A stretch of 64,000 bases of DNA from Egibacteraceae bacterium. GTDB lineage: Bacteria > Actinomycetota > Nitriliruptoria > Euzebyales > Egibacteraceae. Positions 56,494-64,000 of the stretch are shown here, piece after piece. Below the pieces are notes generated by a model. It saw nothing but the letters and a program-made list of their open reading frames with translations. It had not been told where the DNA came from and searched no databases. Position 1 is the first letter of the stretch. Each line of letters begins with the position of its first letter. The translations under genes were made by a program, and so were the position numbers. Where the stretch lies: the NCBI GenBank assembly GCA_035540635.1, contig DATLGH010000033.1, positions 1 to 64,000 of the forward strand, read 5' to 3'.

Positions 56494-57446
56494 CGGCCGA
56501 CGAGCTGCCTGGCGGTGCCCACGTCGGTGAGCAGCACGTCGACGAACCCCGCGCGCGCCGCACCGCGGATGGACGGGACCTTCGCGGTGCCGGCGGCAGC
56601 CGCGATCTTCGTGGGCACCCGCGCGAGCTGGTCGTGGCTGACGGCGAGGAACTGGTCGTCCCCGGGGAAGTGGACGGGGCAGCCGTCGGCGTCGAAGTAG
56701 CGCGTCGCGACGTCGCCCACCGCGCGCTCGAGCAGCTGCTCGTGGCGGGGCACCGGCGCAGGGCCGTAGTCGCCGAGCTCACGGGGCGGCGCGCCGATGC
56801 CGAACAGCGCGAGGGACGTCCGGTCCCACAGGGCGAGGGTCTCCGCCGTCTCACGGTCCTCCATGAGCGCCGCCCACAGCGTCGGACCGGGGTTGTACGG
56901 CGCGTGCAGGGAGCGGTGCGTTCCCTGCATCGTCACGGCGATGCGGCGGGCGATCTCGTTGCTCTGGAAGTACTCCTGAGGCTGGTTGGAGCCGCCGACC
57001 GCAGGGACGACGACCACACCGGGGGTCGCCGGCAGGCGCTGCTGCGCGACCTGCCACATCGTCCTGCCCCACGAGGCGAGCAGGACGGACCCGGGCGCGA
57101 GCCCCGCGCGGGCGAGAGCCGAGCCGGCTAGGCCCGCCACCGCCAAGGTTTCCCGCTCCGACGGCGCGAGCAGGACCTCACGCACGCCGAGCGCGTCGGC
57201 GACCTCGCCGGCGAGCTCGCCCGGGACGCGCAGCGGGCGGACGGTGATCTCGACGAGGCCGGTGCGGCGCGCCTCGGTGAGCAGGCGGCTCACCGTGGAC
57301 CTGCTGACCTGCAGACGCTCGGCTATCTCCCGCTGGGACCTGTCCTCCAGGTAGTAGAGGCAGGCGGCCAGGTACATCGCGCCCAGTGCGCCGTCCACGT
57401 CGGGGTCGCCCACCGTCCTCCCTCCCTCGCGAACGCCGACGGTCAT
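56490..57446 (-). CDS. SorC/DeoR-family sugar-binding transcriptional regulator
   Basis: 318 residues. The N-terminal HTH is SQREIAERLQVSRSTVSRLLTEARRTG, followed by the sugar-phosphate-sensing SorC C-domain (SVLLASWGRTMWQVAQ, PAVGG, LFGIGAP, DVLLTDVGTARQLVG). Members bind a phosphorylated sugar and control polyol or sugar operons. It is divergent from the transport operon across a 89-bp region with an inverted repeat. Confidence 0.92.
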   Translation of the reverse strand: MTVGVREGGRTVGDPDVDGALGAMYLAACLYYLEDRSQREIAERLQVSRSTVSRLLTEARRTGLVEITVRPLRVPGELAGEVADALGVREVLLAPSERETLAVAGLAGSALARAGLAPGSVLLASWGRTMWQVAQQRLPATPGVVVVPAVGGSNQPQEYFQSNEIARRIAVTMQGTHRSLHAPYNPGPTLWAALMEDRETAETLALWDRTSLALFGIGAPPRELGDYGPAPVPRHEQLLERAVGDVATRYFDADGCPVHFPGDDQFLAVSHDQLARVPTKIAAAAGTAKVPSIRGAARAGFVDVLLTDVGTARQLVGR

Positions 57447-57459
57447 GAAAAAAGGTGTA

Positions 57460-57471
57460 GCACGTTTGTGC
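57460..57471. promoter_or_regulatory. Candidate operator for the SorC-type regulator
   Basis: GCAC-GTTT-GTGC, flanked as TAGCAC...GTGCAG, is an inverted repeat in the short divergent region between the regulator and binding-protein genes. Its position 14 bp from the regulator start suits autoregulation plus control of the transport operon. Assignment is by position only. Confidence 0.45.
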
Positions 57472-57535
57472 AGGCGTCGGTACGGTCATCGTGGCCCCGC
57501 CAGGGAGCCGCCGGAGCTGAGGACAAGGAGCACCG

Positions 57536-58915
57536 ATGGTGGCAAAGGCACGCGTTTGGGCGATCCTCCTCGCACTCGGCCTCGTGGCCAGCGCGTGCAC
57601 GGGAGCGGGCACGGGGGGAGGCGCCGACCCGGGAGGGGACGCCGCCGAGGGCGAGGCCGGCGTGACCACCATCACCATCGCTGCGGTCAACAACCCGCAG
57701 ATGCAGGACATGCAGGAGCTCACCGACCACTTCCACGACACGCACCCCAACGTGCGCGTCGAGTGGGTCGTCCTGCCCGAGAACCAGCTGCGCGACCGGG
57801 TCACCCAGGACGTCGCCACCCGCGGGGGCCAGTTCGACGTCATGACGATCGGCACGTACGAGACGCCGATCTGGGCCGAGAACGGCTGGCTCACCAACCT
57901 CGCGGAGAACACCGCCGACGACGACGAGTACGACGTCGAGGACATCATCGAACCGATCCGCGACGCGCTGTCCTACGAGGGCGAGCTGTACGCCGTGCCC
58001 TTCTACGGTGAGTCGTCGTTCCTCATGTACCGCACGGACCTGTTCGACCAGGCCGGCCTGGAGATGCCCGAGCGCCCGACTTGGGACCAGGTCGCCGAGT
58101 TCGCCCGCCAGCTCCACGACCCGGCCAACGACGTGTACGGCATCTGCCTCCGCGGCCTGCCGGGCTGGGGTGAGGTCTTCGCGCCGCTCAACACGGTCGT
58201 GAACACGTTCGGGGGCCGCTGGTACGACATGGAGTGGAACGCCCAGCTGACCGAGGAGCCGTTCGTCGAGGCGGTCGAGTTCTACGTCAACCTCATCCGC
58301 GAGGCGGGTCAGCCGGGAGCGGCCAACTCCGGGTTCACCGAGTGCCTCACCACCTACGGCCAGGGCAACGCGGCGATGTGGTACGACGCGACGTCGGCGG
58401 CGGGGTCGGTGGAGAACCCCGAAGCGAGCACGGTCGTGGGGAAGACCGGCTACGTCTTCGCCCCGGTGAGGGAGACCGAGGCGGCCGGGTGGCTGTGGGC
58501 CTGGGCGCTCGCGATGCCCGAGACCTCACAGAAGAAGGAAGCCGCCTGGGAGTTCATGCGCTGGGCGACGTCCAAGGAGTACATCCAGCTCGTCGGTGAG
58601 GAGCTCGGATGGGAGCGCGTCCCGCCCGGCAGCAGGGAGTCGACCTACGAGATCCCCGAGTACCAGGAGGCCGCGGCGGCGTTCGCCGACGTCACCCTGG
58701 CGGCGATCAGCGAGGCCGACGTCGAGGACCCCGGCACCCAGGAGCGGCCCTACGTGGGCGTGCAGTACGTCAGCATCCCGGAGTTCCAGGACCTCGGGAC
58801 CCGGGTGAGCCAGGAGATCGCCGCGGCCATCGCCGGTCGCCAGAGCGTGCAGGAGGCCCTGGAGAAGGGCCAGCGGATGGCCGAGGATGTGGCCGAGCAG
58901 GGCGGCTACCGCTAG
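57536..58915 (+). CDS. ABC transporter sugar/polyol-binding lipoprotein (sorbitol/mannitol SmoE-like)
   Basis: 459 residues. Lipoprotein signal peptide ending LGLVASAC (lipobox cysteine). The mature part is an extracellular family-1 solute-binding protein with DVMTIGTYETPIWAENGWLTNL, YAVPFYGESSFLMYRTDLF and GFTECLTTYGQGNAAMWYDATSAAGS, which I recall from mannitol/sorbitol-type binding proteins. It delivers substrate to the two permeases immediately downstream. First gene of the transport-dehydrogenase operon. Confidence 0.92.
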   Translation: MVAKARVWAILLALGLVASACTGAGTGGGADPGGDAAEGEAGVTTITIAAVNNPQMQDMQELTDHFHDTHPNVRVEWVVLPENQLRDRVTQDVATRGGQFDVMTIGTYETPIWAENGWLTNLAENTADDDEYDVEDIIEPIRDALSYEGELYAVPFYGESSFLMYRTDLFDQAGLEMPERPTWDQVAEFARQLHDPANDVYGICLRGLPGWGEVFAPLNTVVNTFGGRWYDMEWNAQLTEEPFVEAVEFYVNLIREAGQPGAANSGFTECLTTYGQGNAAMWYDATSAAGSVENPEASTVVGKTGYVFAPVRETEAAGWLWAWALAMPETSQKKEAAWEFMRWATSKEYIQLVGEELGWERVPPGSRESTYEIPEYQEAAAAFADVTLAAISEADVEDPGTQERPYVGVQYVSIPEFQDLGTRVSQEIAAAIAGRQSVQEALEKGQRMAEDVAEQGGYR

Positions 58916-58946
58916 CGGCCCTCCCGCGCGGCAGCAGGAGACGCCC

Positions 58947-59894
58947 GTGGCCACCGTCGACACGCCGGTCCGGACCGACACGCAGGCGCAGGGCGCACCC
59001 CGGCAGGACCCCCCCGCCAGCGGGCGGCAGCGCTGGGCGCGCCGCCTGCCCCTGCTGCCCGGTCTCGTCTACATCATCATCCTCACGCAGATCCCGTTCC
59101 TCTTCACGCTCTTCTACAGCTTCCAGCACTGGAACCTCTACCGGCCGGGTCAGCGCGGCTTCGCGGGGCTCGAGAACTACCGCTTCGTGCTCGGGAGCCC
59201 CACCTTCCGCACCGGCGCCCTCAACACCGTCGTGCTGACCGCGGGGGCGGTTCTCGTCGCCCTCGTGCTGGGGCTCGTCCTCGCGCTCCTGCTCAACCGC
59301 GCGTTCCGTGGGCGGGCGGTGGCGCGCACGCTGCTCATCACGCCGTTCCTCGTGATGCCCGTGGCGACGGCGCTGATGTGGAAGAACATGGTCCTGCACC
59401 CGGTGTTCGGGTTGTGGACCTTCCTCATGCGGCCGTTCTTCGGAACCGTGGACTGGGTGGCGCAGTACCCCATGGCGGCGATCATCGCGACGGTGGCCTG
59501 GCAGTGGACGCCGTTCATGATGCTCATCCTCCTCGCCGGCCTGCAGAGCCAGGACGAGGAGACGATGGAAGCCGCGCGCGTCGACGGCGCGGGGCCGCTG
59601 GCGGTCTTCCGCTACCTCACCTGGTCGCACCTGCGGCCCTACGCCGAGCTGGGCATCCTCCTCGGCTCGATCTTCATCGTCCAGACCTTCGACCCGATCT
59701 TCATCATCACGCAGGGCGGACCGGGGACGGCGACGACGAACCTGCCGTACTTCATCTACCTCCAGGCGTTCCGGGCGCTCGACATCGGGCAGGCGGCGGC
59801 CTCGGCGATCGTCGTCGTGATCGCAACGATCGTCATCGCCACCTTCGCGCTGCGGGTCATGAGCAACGTCTTCAAGCTTGCGGACTATCGATGA
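58947..59894 (+). CDS. ABC transporter permease (MalF-like)
   Basis: 315 residues from a GTG behind CAGGAG. Six hydrophobic helices and the EAA loop EAARVDGAGPLAVFRYLTWSHLRP that contacts the ATPase. MalF-type sugar permease. Its stop overlaps the next permease (ATGA). Confidence 0.92.
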   Translation: MATVDTPVRTDTQAQGAPRQDPPASGRQRWARRLPLLPGLVYIIILTQIPFLFTLFYSFQHWNLYRPGQRGFAGLENYRFVLGSPTFRTGALNTVVLTAGAVLVALVLGLVLALLLNRAFRGRAVARTLLITPFLVMPVATALMWKNMVLHPVFGLWTFLMRPFFGTVDWVAQYPMAAIIATVAWQWTPFMMLILLAGLQSQDEETMEAARVDGAGPLAVFRYLTWSHLRPYAELGILLGSIFIVQTFDPIFIITQGGPGTATTNLPYFIYLQAFRALDIGQAAASAIVVVIATIVIATFALRVMSNVFKLADYR

Positions 59895-60730
59895 CGACCA
59901 TCGACCGGCCTGTCGGGGCGTCGCGCTGGGGCGGCGCCGGCCTGACGACCCTCACGTGGATACTCACCCTCGCGTTCGTGTTCCCCGCGGCATGGATGAT
60001 CCTGACGGGCTTCAAGCACGAGGTCGACGCCTTCACGAGGACCCCGCAGCTCGTCTTCGAGCCGACGCTTCAGCAGTTCCGGGCGGTGTTCGACCGCAAC
60101 TTTGCGCCGTACCTCATGAACTCTGCGTTCGCGACCGGCATGTCGACCCTGCTCGTCCTCGCGTTCGGGCTGCCCGCCTCCTACGTGCTCGCGATCAAGC
60201 CCATACCCCGGTGGCGTGACGCGCTCTTCTTCTTCATCTCCACGCGGATGCTGCCGCTCGTGGGCGCGATCGTGCCCATCTACGTCATCGCCCGCGACCT
60301 CGGCGTCCTCGACAACATCACGACGCTGACGTTGATCTACACCGCGCTCAACCTGCCCATCGCGGTGTGGATGCTCCGCTCGTTCCTGCTGGAGATCCCG
60401 CGGGAAGTGCTCGAGGCCGCCCGCGTGGACGGGGCCTCGCTCGGCCAGATCCTGCGGCGCGTCGTGCTCCCGATCATTGCGCCGGGGGTCGCGGCGACCG
60501 CCCTGATCTGCGTCATCTTCTCCTGGAACGAGTTCTTCTTCGCCGTCAACCTCACGTCGAGCACCGCGCCGACCGTGCCGGTGTACCTCGTCGGCTTCAT
60601 CACCGCGGAGGGGCTGTTCTGGGCCCGGATGTCGGCGGCCGCCACCATGGCCAGCCTGCCCGTGCTGCTCGCAGGATGGATCGCGCAGAAGCAGCTCGTG
60701 CGTGGCCTGTCCTTCGGTGCCGTGAAGTGA
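59891..60730 (+). CDS. ABC transporter permease (MalG-like)
   Basis: 279 residues with six helices and the EAA motif EAARVDGASLGQILRRVVLPIIAPG. MalG-type partner of the preceding permease. No ATP-binding gene follows; dehydrogenase genes come next, so a shared MsiK-like ATPase elsewhere probably drives uptake. Confidence 0.92.
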   Translation: MTTIDRPVGASRWGGAGLTTLTWILTLAFVFPAAWMILTGFKHEVDAFTRTPQLVFEPTLQQFRAVFDRNFAPYLMNSAFATGMSTLLVLAFGLPASYVLAIKPIPRWRDALFFFISTRMLPLVGAIVPIYVIARDLGVLDNITTLTLIYTALNLPIAVWMLRSFLLEIPREVLEAARVDGASLGQILRRVVLPIIAPGVAATALICVIFSWNEFFFAVNLTSSTAPTVPVYLVGFITAEGLFWARMSAAATMASLPVLLAGWIAQKQLVRGLSFGAVK

Positions 60731-60743
60731 GGTCCGGCGCCCG

Positions 60744-61748
60744 GTGAGAGCGCTCGTCCTGCCCGAGCCCGGCTCGGCTGCGTTGGCGACGGTCGACGAC
60801 CCCGCCCCCGCACCCGGCGAGGTCGTCGTGGCCGTCGGCGCCGCCGGCATCTGCGGCACGGATCTCCACCTGCTCGCGGGGTCCCTGCCTCCCGCGGTCT
60901 ACCCGCTCGTGCCCGGCCACGAGGTCGCCGGCAAGGTGGTCGCAACCGGCCGAGGCGCCACCCTCGTCAACGAGGGCCAGCAGGTCGCCGTCGACCCATC
61001 GGTGTTCTGCGGCGGTTGCCCGCAGTGCCGCGCGGGTTGGCCGAACCTCTGCGCGAACTGGGGCGGCATGGGGATCACCCGCCCCGGGGGCCTCGCGGAG
61101 TACGTCGCGGTACCGGCGTCGTGGTGCGAACCGCTGCCCGAGGACCTGCCCACGACCCACGGCGCGCTCGTCGAGCCGCTCGCCTGCGCCCTGCACGCCC
61201 TCGACCGCGCCGGAGCGGTGATCGGCCGCGACACCCTCGTGTTCGGCGCCGGCCCGATGGGATGCCTCCTCGCCGCGCTCTTCCGGCACGCGGGGGCTCG
61301 CAGCGTCAGCGTCGTCGACCCACAGGAGGGCCGGCTGCAGGTGGCCGAGCGGCTCGGTGCGACCGCGACCGCACCCGCGGTCGACGGCCTCACGGCGCCC
61401 GACGGCTGGCACGTCGTCGTCGACGCGAGCGGCGCGGTGCCCGCCATCGAGCAGGCCCTGCGGGTCGTGCGCCCCGCCGGGCGCGTGGTCATCGTCGGCG
61501 TGACCCCGCCCGATGCGACCGCCCGGTTCCTGCCCTACGAGCTATACGCCAAGGAGGTCACCGTCGTGGGGTCGATGGCGATCCTGCACAGCTTCGGTCG
61601 GGCGCGGGACGTGCTCACCTCCGGACTGTTCGACCCCGAGTCGCTCATCACGCACACGTTCGCCCTCGACGACGTCGGGACGGCGCTCGATACCATGCGG
61701 CAGGGACGCGGGGAGAAGGTCCTCGTGCTGCCCGGGAAGGCCCACTGA
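60744..61748 (+). CDS. Zinc-dependent medium-chain polyol dehydrogenase (copy 1)
   Basis: 334 residues from a GTG. Catalytic zinc region ICGTDLHLL...PGHEVAGKV, structural zinc cysteines FCGGCPQCRAGWPNLC, and NAD(P)-binding VFGAGPMGCLLAALF. It is closely similar to the next gene. Expected to oxidise a sugar alcohol to a ketose. Stop overlaps the next start (TGATG). Confidence 0.88.
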   Translation: MRALVLPEPGSAALATVDDPAPAPGEVVVAVGAAGICGTDLHLLAGSLPPAVYPLVPGHEVAGKVVATGRGATLVNEGQQVAVDPSVFCGGCPQCRAGWPNLCANWGGMGITRPGGLAEYVAVPASWCEPLPEDLPTTHGALVEPLACALHALDRAGAVIGRDTLVFGAGPMGCLLAALFRHAGARSVSVVDPQEGRLQVAERLGATATAPAVDGLTAPDGWHVVVDASGAVPAIEQALRVVRPAGRVVIVGVTPPDATARFLPYELYAKEVTVVGSMAILHSFGRARDVLTSGLFDPESLITHTFALDDVGTALDTMRQGRGEKVLVLPGKAH

Positions 61749-62740
61749 TGCGCGCCGTCGTCCTCCACGAGCCCGGTTCCGCCGAGGTGACCGAGGTGCC
61801 CGACCCGACACCGGCGCCCGGTGAGGTCGTCGTCGCGGTCGACGCCTGCGGCATCTGCGGCACCGACCTCCACATCTACGACGGGCACTTCGCCCCGACG
61901 CCCTACCCGATCGTGCCCGGCCACGAGTTCTGCGGCGAGGTCGTCGCCGTCAGCGCCGACGCCGGGGACATCGTCGAGGGCACGTTCGTCGCCGTCGACC
62001 CTTCGCTGTTCTGCGGCCGCTGCGACCAGTGCCGGAGGGGCAGGGGCAACCTGTGCGCGAACTGGGGCGCGATCGGCGACACCGTCGACGGCGCTTTCGC
62101 CGAGTACGTGCGGGTTCCCGTGGCAAACGTCTACCGGCTGCCGGCCGACCTGCCCCGTGAGTGGGGCACGATCGTCGAGCCGCTCTCGTGCGCCGTGCAC
62201 GCCATGGACCGTCTCGGCCCGGTGGCCGGTGACGACGTCCTCGTCTACGGCGCGGGCACGATGGGCCTGCTGCTCGCCCAGCTGCTGCGCTCCGCCGGCG
62301 CGGCGCGGGTCGACGTCGTCGACCGCAAGCCCGACCGTCTCGCGGTCGCCCGCCCCGGCGCCGACGAGGTCGCTGACTCGGCTGCCGCCCTCTCGGCCGA
62401 GCGGTGGGACCTCGTCGTGGACGCCACGGGTGCCACCGCCGCCATCGAGGACGGGCTGGGGCGGGTTCAGCGAGGCGGGACGTTCCTCGTCTTCGGCGTG
62501 GCGCCCGCCGCGGCGACCGCGCGCTTCTCGCCGTTCACGGTCTACAACGACGAGATCTCGATCATCGGCTCGATGGCGGTCCTCCACAGCTTCGGGCGCG
62601 CGGTCGACCTGCTCGCCGGCGGCGCGGTCGACCCGGCGCCGCTCATCACCCACCGCCTTGCCCTCGACGACTACGAGACCGGCATCGCGACCGTCCGGGC
62701 GGGGGAAGGGCTGAAGGTCCAGCTCACCGCCCGCGCCTGA
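61748..62740 (+). CDS. Zinc-dependent medium-chain polyol dehydrogenase (copy 2)
   Basis: 330 residues. It shares blocks with copy 1 (ICGTDLH, YPIVPGHE versus YPLVPGHE, FCGRCDQCRRGRGNLCANWG, GSMA-LHSFGRA-D) and arose by tandem duplication. NAD(P) motif VYGAGTMGLLLAQLL. Substrate likely another polyol or the other stereoisomer. Confidence 0.88.
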   Translation: MRAVVLHEPGSAEVTEVPDPTPAPGEVVVAVDACGICGTDLHIYDGHFAPTPYPIVPGHEFCGEVVAVSADAGDIVEGTFVAVDPSLFCGRCDQCRRGRGNLCANWGAIGDTVDGAFAEYVRVPVANVYRLPADLPREWGTIVEPLSCAVHAMDRLGPVAGDDVLVYGAGTMGLLLAQLLRSAGAARVDVVDRKPDRLAVARPGADEVADSAAALSAERWDLVVDATGATAAIEDGLGRVQRGGTFLVFGVAPAAATARFSPFTVYNDEISIIGSMAVLHSFGRAVDLLAGGAVDPAPLITHRLALDDYETGIATVRAGEGLKVQLTARA

Positions 62741-62772
62741 CGACCGGGTCGCCACCAGAGAAGGATTGCGAC

Positions 62773-63804
62773 GTGGACGAGATGCGCCAGGTCTGGATCG
62801 CCGCCCCCGAGCGCGTCGAGGTGCGCACCGCGCCCCGTCCGGTCCCGGGGCCGGGTGAGGTGCTCGTGGAGACCGCACACGTCGGCATCTGCGGGTCGGA
62901 CCTCCACGCGTTGCACGGCCGGCACCCGTTCATCGACCTGCCCGTCTCACCGGGGCACGAGGCGACGGGCGTCGTTGCCGCCGTCGGCGACGGTGTGGAG
63001 GTCTTCGCTGAGGGCGATCGCGTCCTCGTCGAACCGAACCTCATCTGCGGACTGTGCACGTACTGCACGAGCGGTCGCTACAACCTCTGCGCGCAGCTGC
63101 GGGTCGTCGGCTGCCAGACCGCCGGGGCCATGGCCGACGCCTTCACCGTGCCCGCGCATCGCCTCCATCCGGTGCCCGAGCAGTTCAGCTGGGCGGCGGC
63201 GGCGATGGTCGAGCCGCTGTCGACCGCGACGCACGCGACCCGCCTCGTCGGCGACCTCGGCGGTGCGAGCGTCGCGGTGCTCGGCGCCGGCTCCATCGGC
63301 CTCGTGACGCTGCTCGCCGCTCGTGCCGCCGGCGCCGCCGCCGTCGCCGTCACGGATCCCGTACCGGTCAAGCGGGAACGGGCACGCGCGTTCGGCGCGG
63401 ACCTGACCGTGGACCCACTGCGCGACGACGCGGTCGCCCACATCCGCCAGGGTCTGCCGTACCGCCCCGACGTCGTCTTCGACTGCGTCGCCAACCAGTC
63501 GTCGACGGACCAGGCGATCGGACTGGCGGTCAAGGGCGGAACCGTCGTCGTCGTCGGCGTGCCCCAAGGCCCGGTGACGATCCCACTGGAGGTCGTCCAG
63601 GACCGTGAGGTGCGGCTCCAGGGAACGGCGATGTACACGGGAGAGGACGTGCGGGCCGCCATCGGCCTCGTCACGGACGGCGCGCCCGTCGAGCAGCTCG
63701 TCACCGCCACGTTCCCCCTCGAGGCGGCCGCGGAGGCGTTCGCCGCCGCGTCCTCCGGCGAACACGTCAAGGTGCACCTCCAGGCCGGCGCAGCGATGAG
63801 CTGA
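62773..63804 (+). CDS. Zinc-dependent alcohol dehydrogenase (sorbitol/xylitol dehydrogenase-like)
   Basis: 343 residues from a GTG (AAGGA upstream); an ATG three codons later is possible. GICGSDLHALHG, SPGHEATGVVAAVG, ICGLCTYCTSGRYNLC and VLGAGSIGLVTLLAARAAG are as in sorbitol and xylitol dehydrogenases. More distant from the tandem pair. Last gene of the operon. Confidence 0.88.
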   Translation: MDEMRQVWIAAPERVEVRTAPRPVPGPGEVLVETAHVGICGSDLHALHGRHPFIDLPVSPGHEATGVVAAVGDGVEVFAEGDRVLVEPNLICGLCTYCTSGRYNLCAQLRVVGCQTAGAMADAFTVPAHRLHPVPEQFSWAAAAMVEPLSTATHATRLVGDLGGASVAVLGAGSIGLVTLLAARAAGAAAVAVTDPVPVKRERARAFGADLTVDPLRDDAVAHIRQGLPYRPDVVFDCVANQSSTDQAIGLAVKGGTVVVVGVPQGPVTIPLEVVQDREVRLQGTAMYTGEDVRAAIGLVTDGAPVEQLVTATFPLEAAAEAFAAASSGEHVKVHLQAGAAMS

Positions 63805-63897
63805 CCCGCCCCCGACCGCCTACAAGGGGTGCACCATCCGTTGGAGGCGTGTCCAGGTCCACTTGCGCCCGCGGCCGTTCCTGCCATCCTGAACCGC

Positions 63898-64000
63898 ATG
63901 ACCGACGTGGCACCGCCCCGCGCCGCTGCGGTCCCCGAGCTCGAGGCGCACCGCCGGGAGCTCACGGGGTACTGCTACCGCATGCTCGGTTCAGCCTTCG
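63898..64000 (+). CDS. ECF sigma factor, N-terminal fragment (cut by window end)
   Basis: The visible 34 codons read MTDVAPPRAAAVPELEAHRR and continue ELTGYCYRMLGSAF, matching the sigma-70 region 2 opening of SigG/SigJ-like ECF factors ('HRRELTGYCYRMLGS'). The rest lies outside the window. The 93-bp gap upstream has no operator I can name. Confidence 0.8.
   Translation, partial: MTDVAPPRAAAVPELEAHRRELTGYCYRMLGSAF

Overview
The window is very GC-rich chromosomal DNA with tightly packed genes, frequent ATGA/GTGA overlaps and many GTG starts. The gene content points to an actinobacterium: a BldD-type regulator, GuaB3 next to a DUF5319 protein, F420 biosynthesis genes, and groES-groEL behind a CIRCE operator. 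Three SLH-type repeats on a secreted CAP protein and a selenocysteine formate dehydrogenase suggest a deep-branching lineage such as Nitriliruptoria/Euzebyales. That placement is inference; no rRNA or other marker gene is present.

Layout. 0-1.7 kb: end of a thiamin operon with a fused ThiS-ThiG, then a GYD protein. 1.7-6.4 kb: a decayed accessory patch with a transglutaminase-like protein carrying an AGNQAVQRLL motif, a broken second copy of its C-terminal tail, a formate dehydrogenase fragment, a DUF1353 membrane protein and a multiply frameshifted AAA/LuxR-type regulator. 6.5-12.1 kb: PGPGW membrane protein and the formate dehydrogenase operon fdhA-fdhB-fdhC, whose catalytic residue is encoded by an in-frame TGA followed by a SECIS-like hairpin. 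12.2-16.1 kb: TrkA-type K+ channel, S9 peptidase, and a CDF transporter lacking about two membrane helices. 16.1-21.5 kb: glycosyltransferase, two paralogous haem-oxygenase-like proteins flanking a methyltransferase, and a frameshifted sulfotransferase. 21.5-28.6 kb: zinc ribbon, GuaB3, DUF5319, macro domain, UDP-glucose dehydrogenase and UDP-glucuronate decarboxylase (a UDP-xylose route), amidase. 28.7-33.5 kb: CAP-SLH protein, groEL/groES, BldD. 33.5-37.4 kb: t6A operon tsaE-tsaB-rimI-tsaD plus GNAT. 37.4-45.6 kb: crotonase, P1 peptidase, hydrolase, alr, nnrD/E, acpS, glmS. 45.7-48.6 kb: DUF3105 protein and F420 genes cofE/cofD. 48.7-52.3 kb: FtsH-like protease, purine permease, DUF4870 protein.

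52.3-63.8 kb is a polyol/sugar-alcohol catabolic locus built around a SorC-family regulator. One arm holds the regulator, two PfkB kinases and a class II aldolase, with a xylulokinase-type FGGY kinase nearby. The divergent arm holds a lipoprotein binding protein, two ABC permeases and three zinc-dependent polyol dehydrogenases. No ABC ATPase is present, so a shared one elsewhere is implied. The window ends in the first codons of an ECF sigma factor.

The strongest unusual signals are the Sec-FDH with its decayed second copy, the AGNQAVQRLL/transglutaminase-like protein with a duplicated tail, the paired haem-oxygenase-like/methyltransferase/sulfotransferase cluster, the internally shortened CDF transporter, the BldD orthologue with an intact c-di-GMP signature, and the crotonase lacking both catalytic glutamates. 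I saw no rRNA, tRNA, CRISPR array or complete insertion sequence. Family comparisons are from memory; no searches were run.
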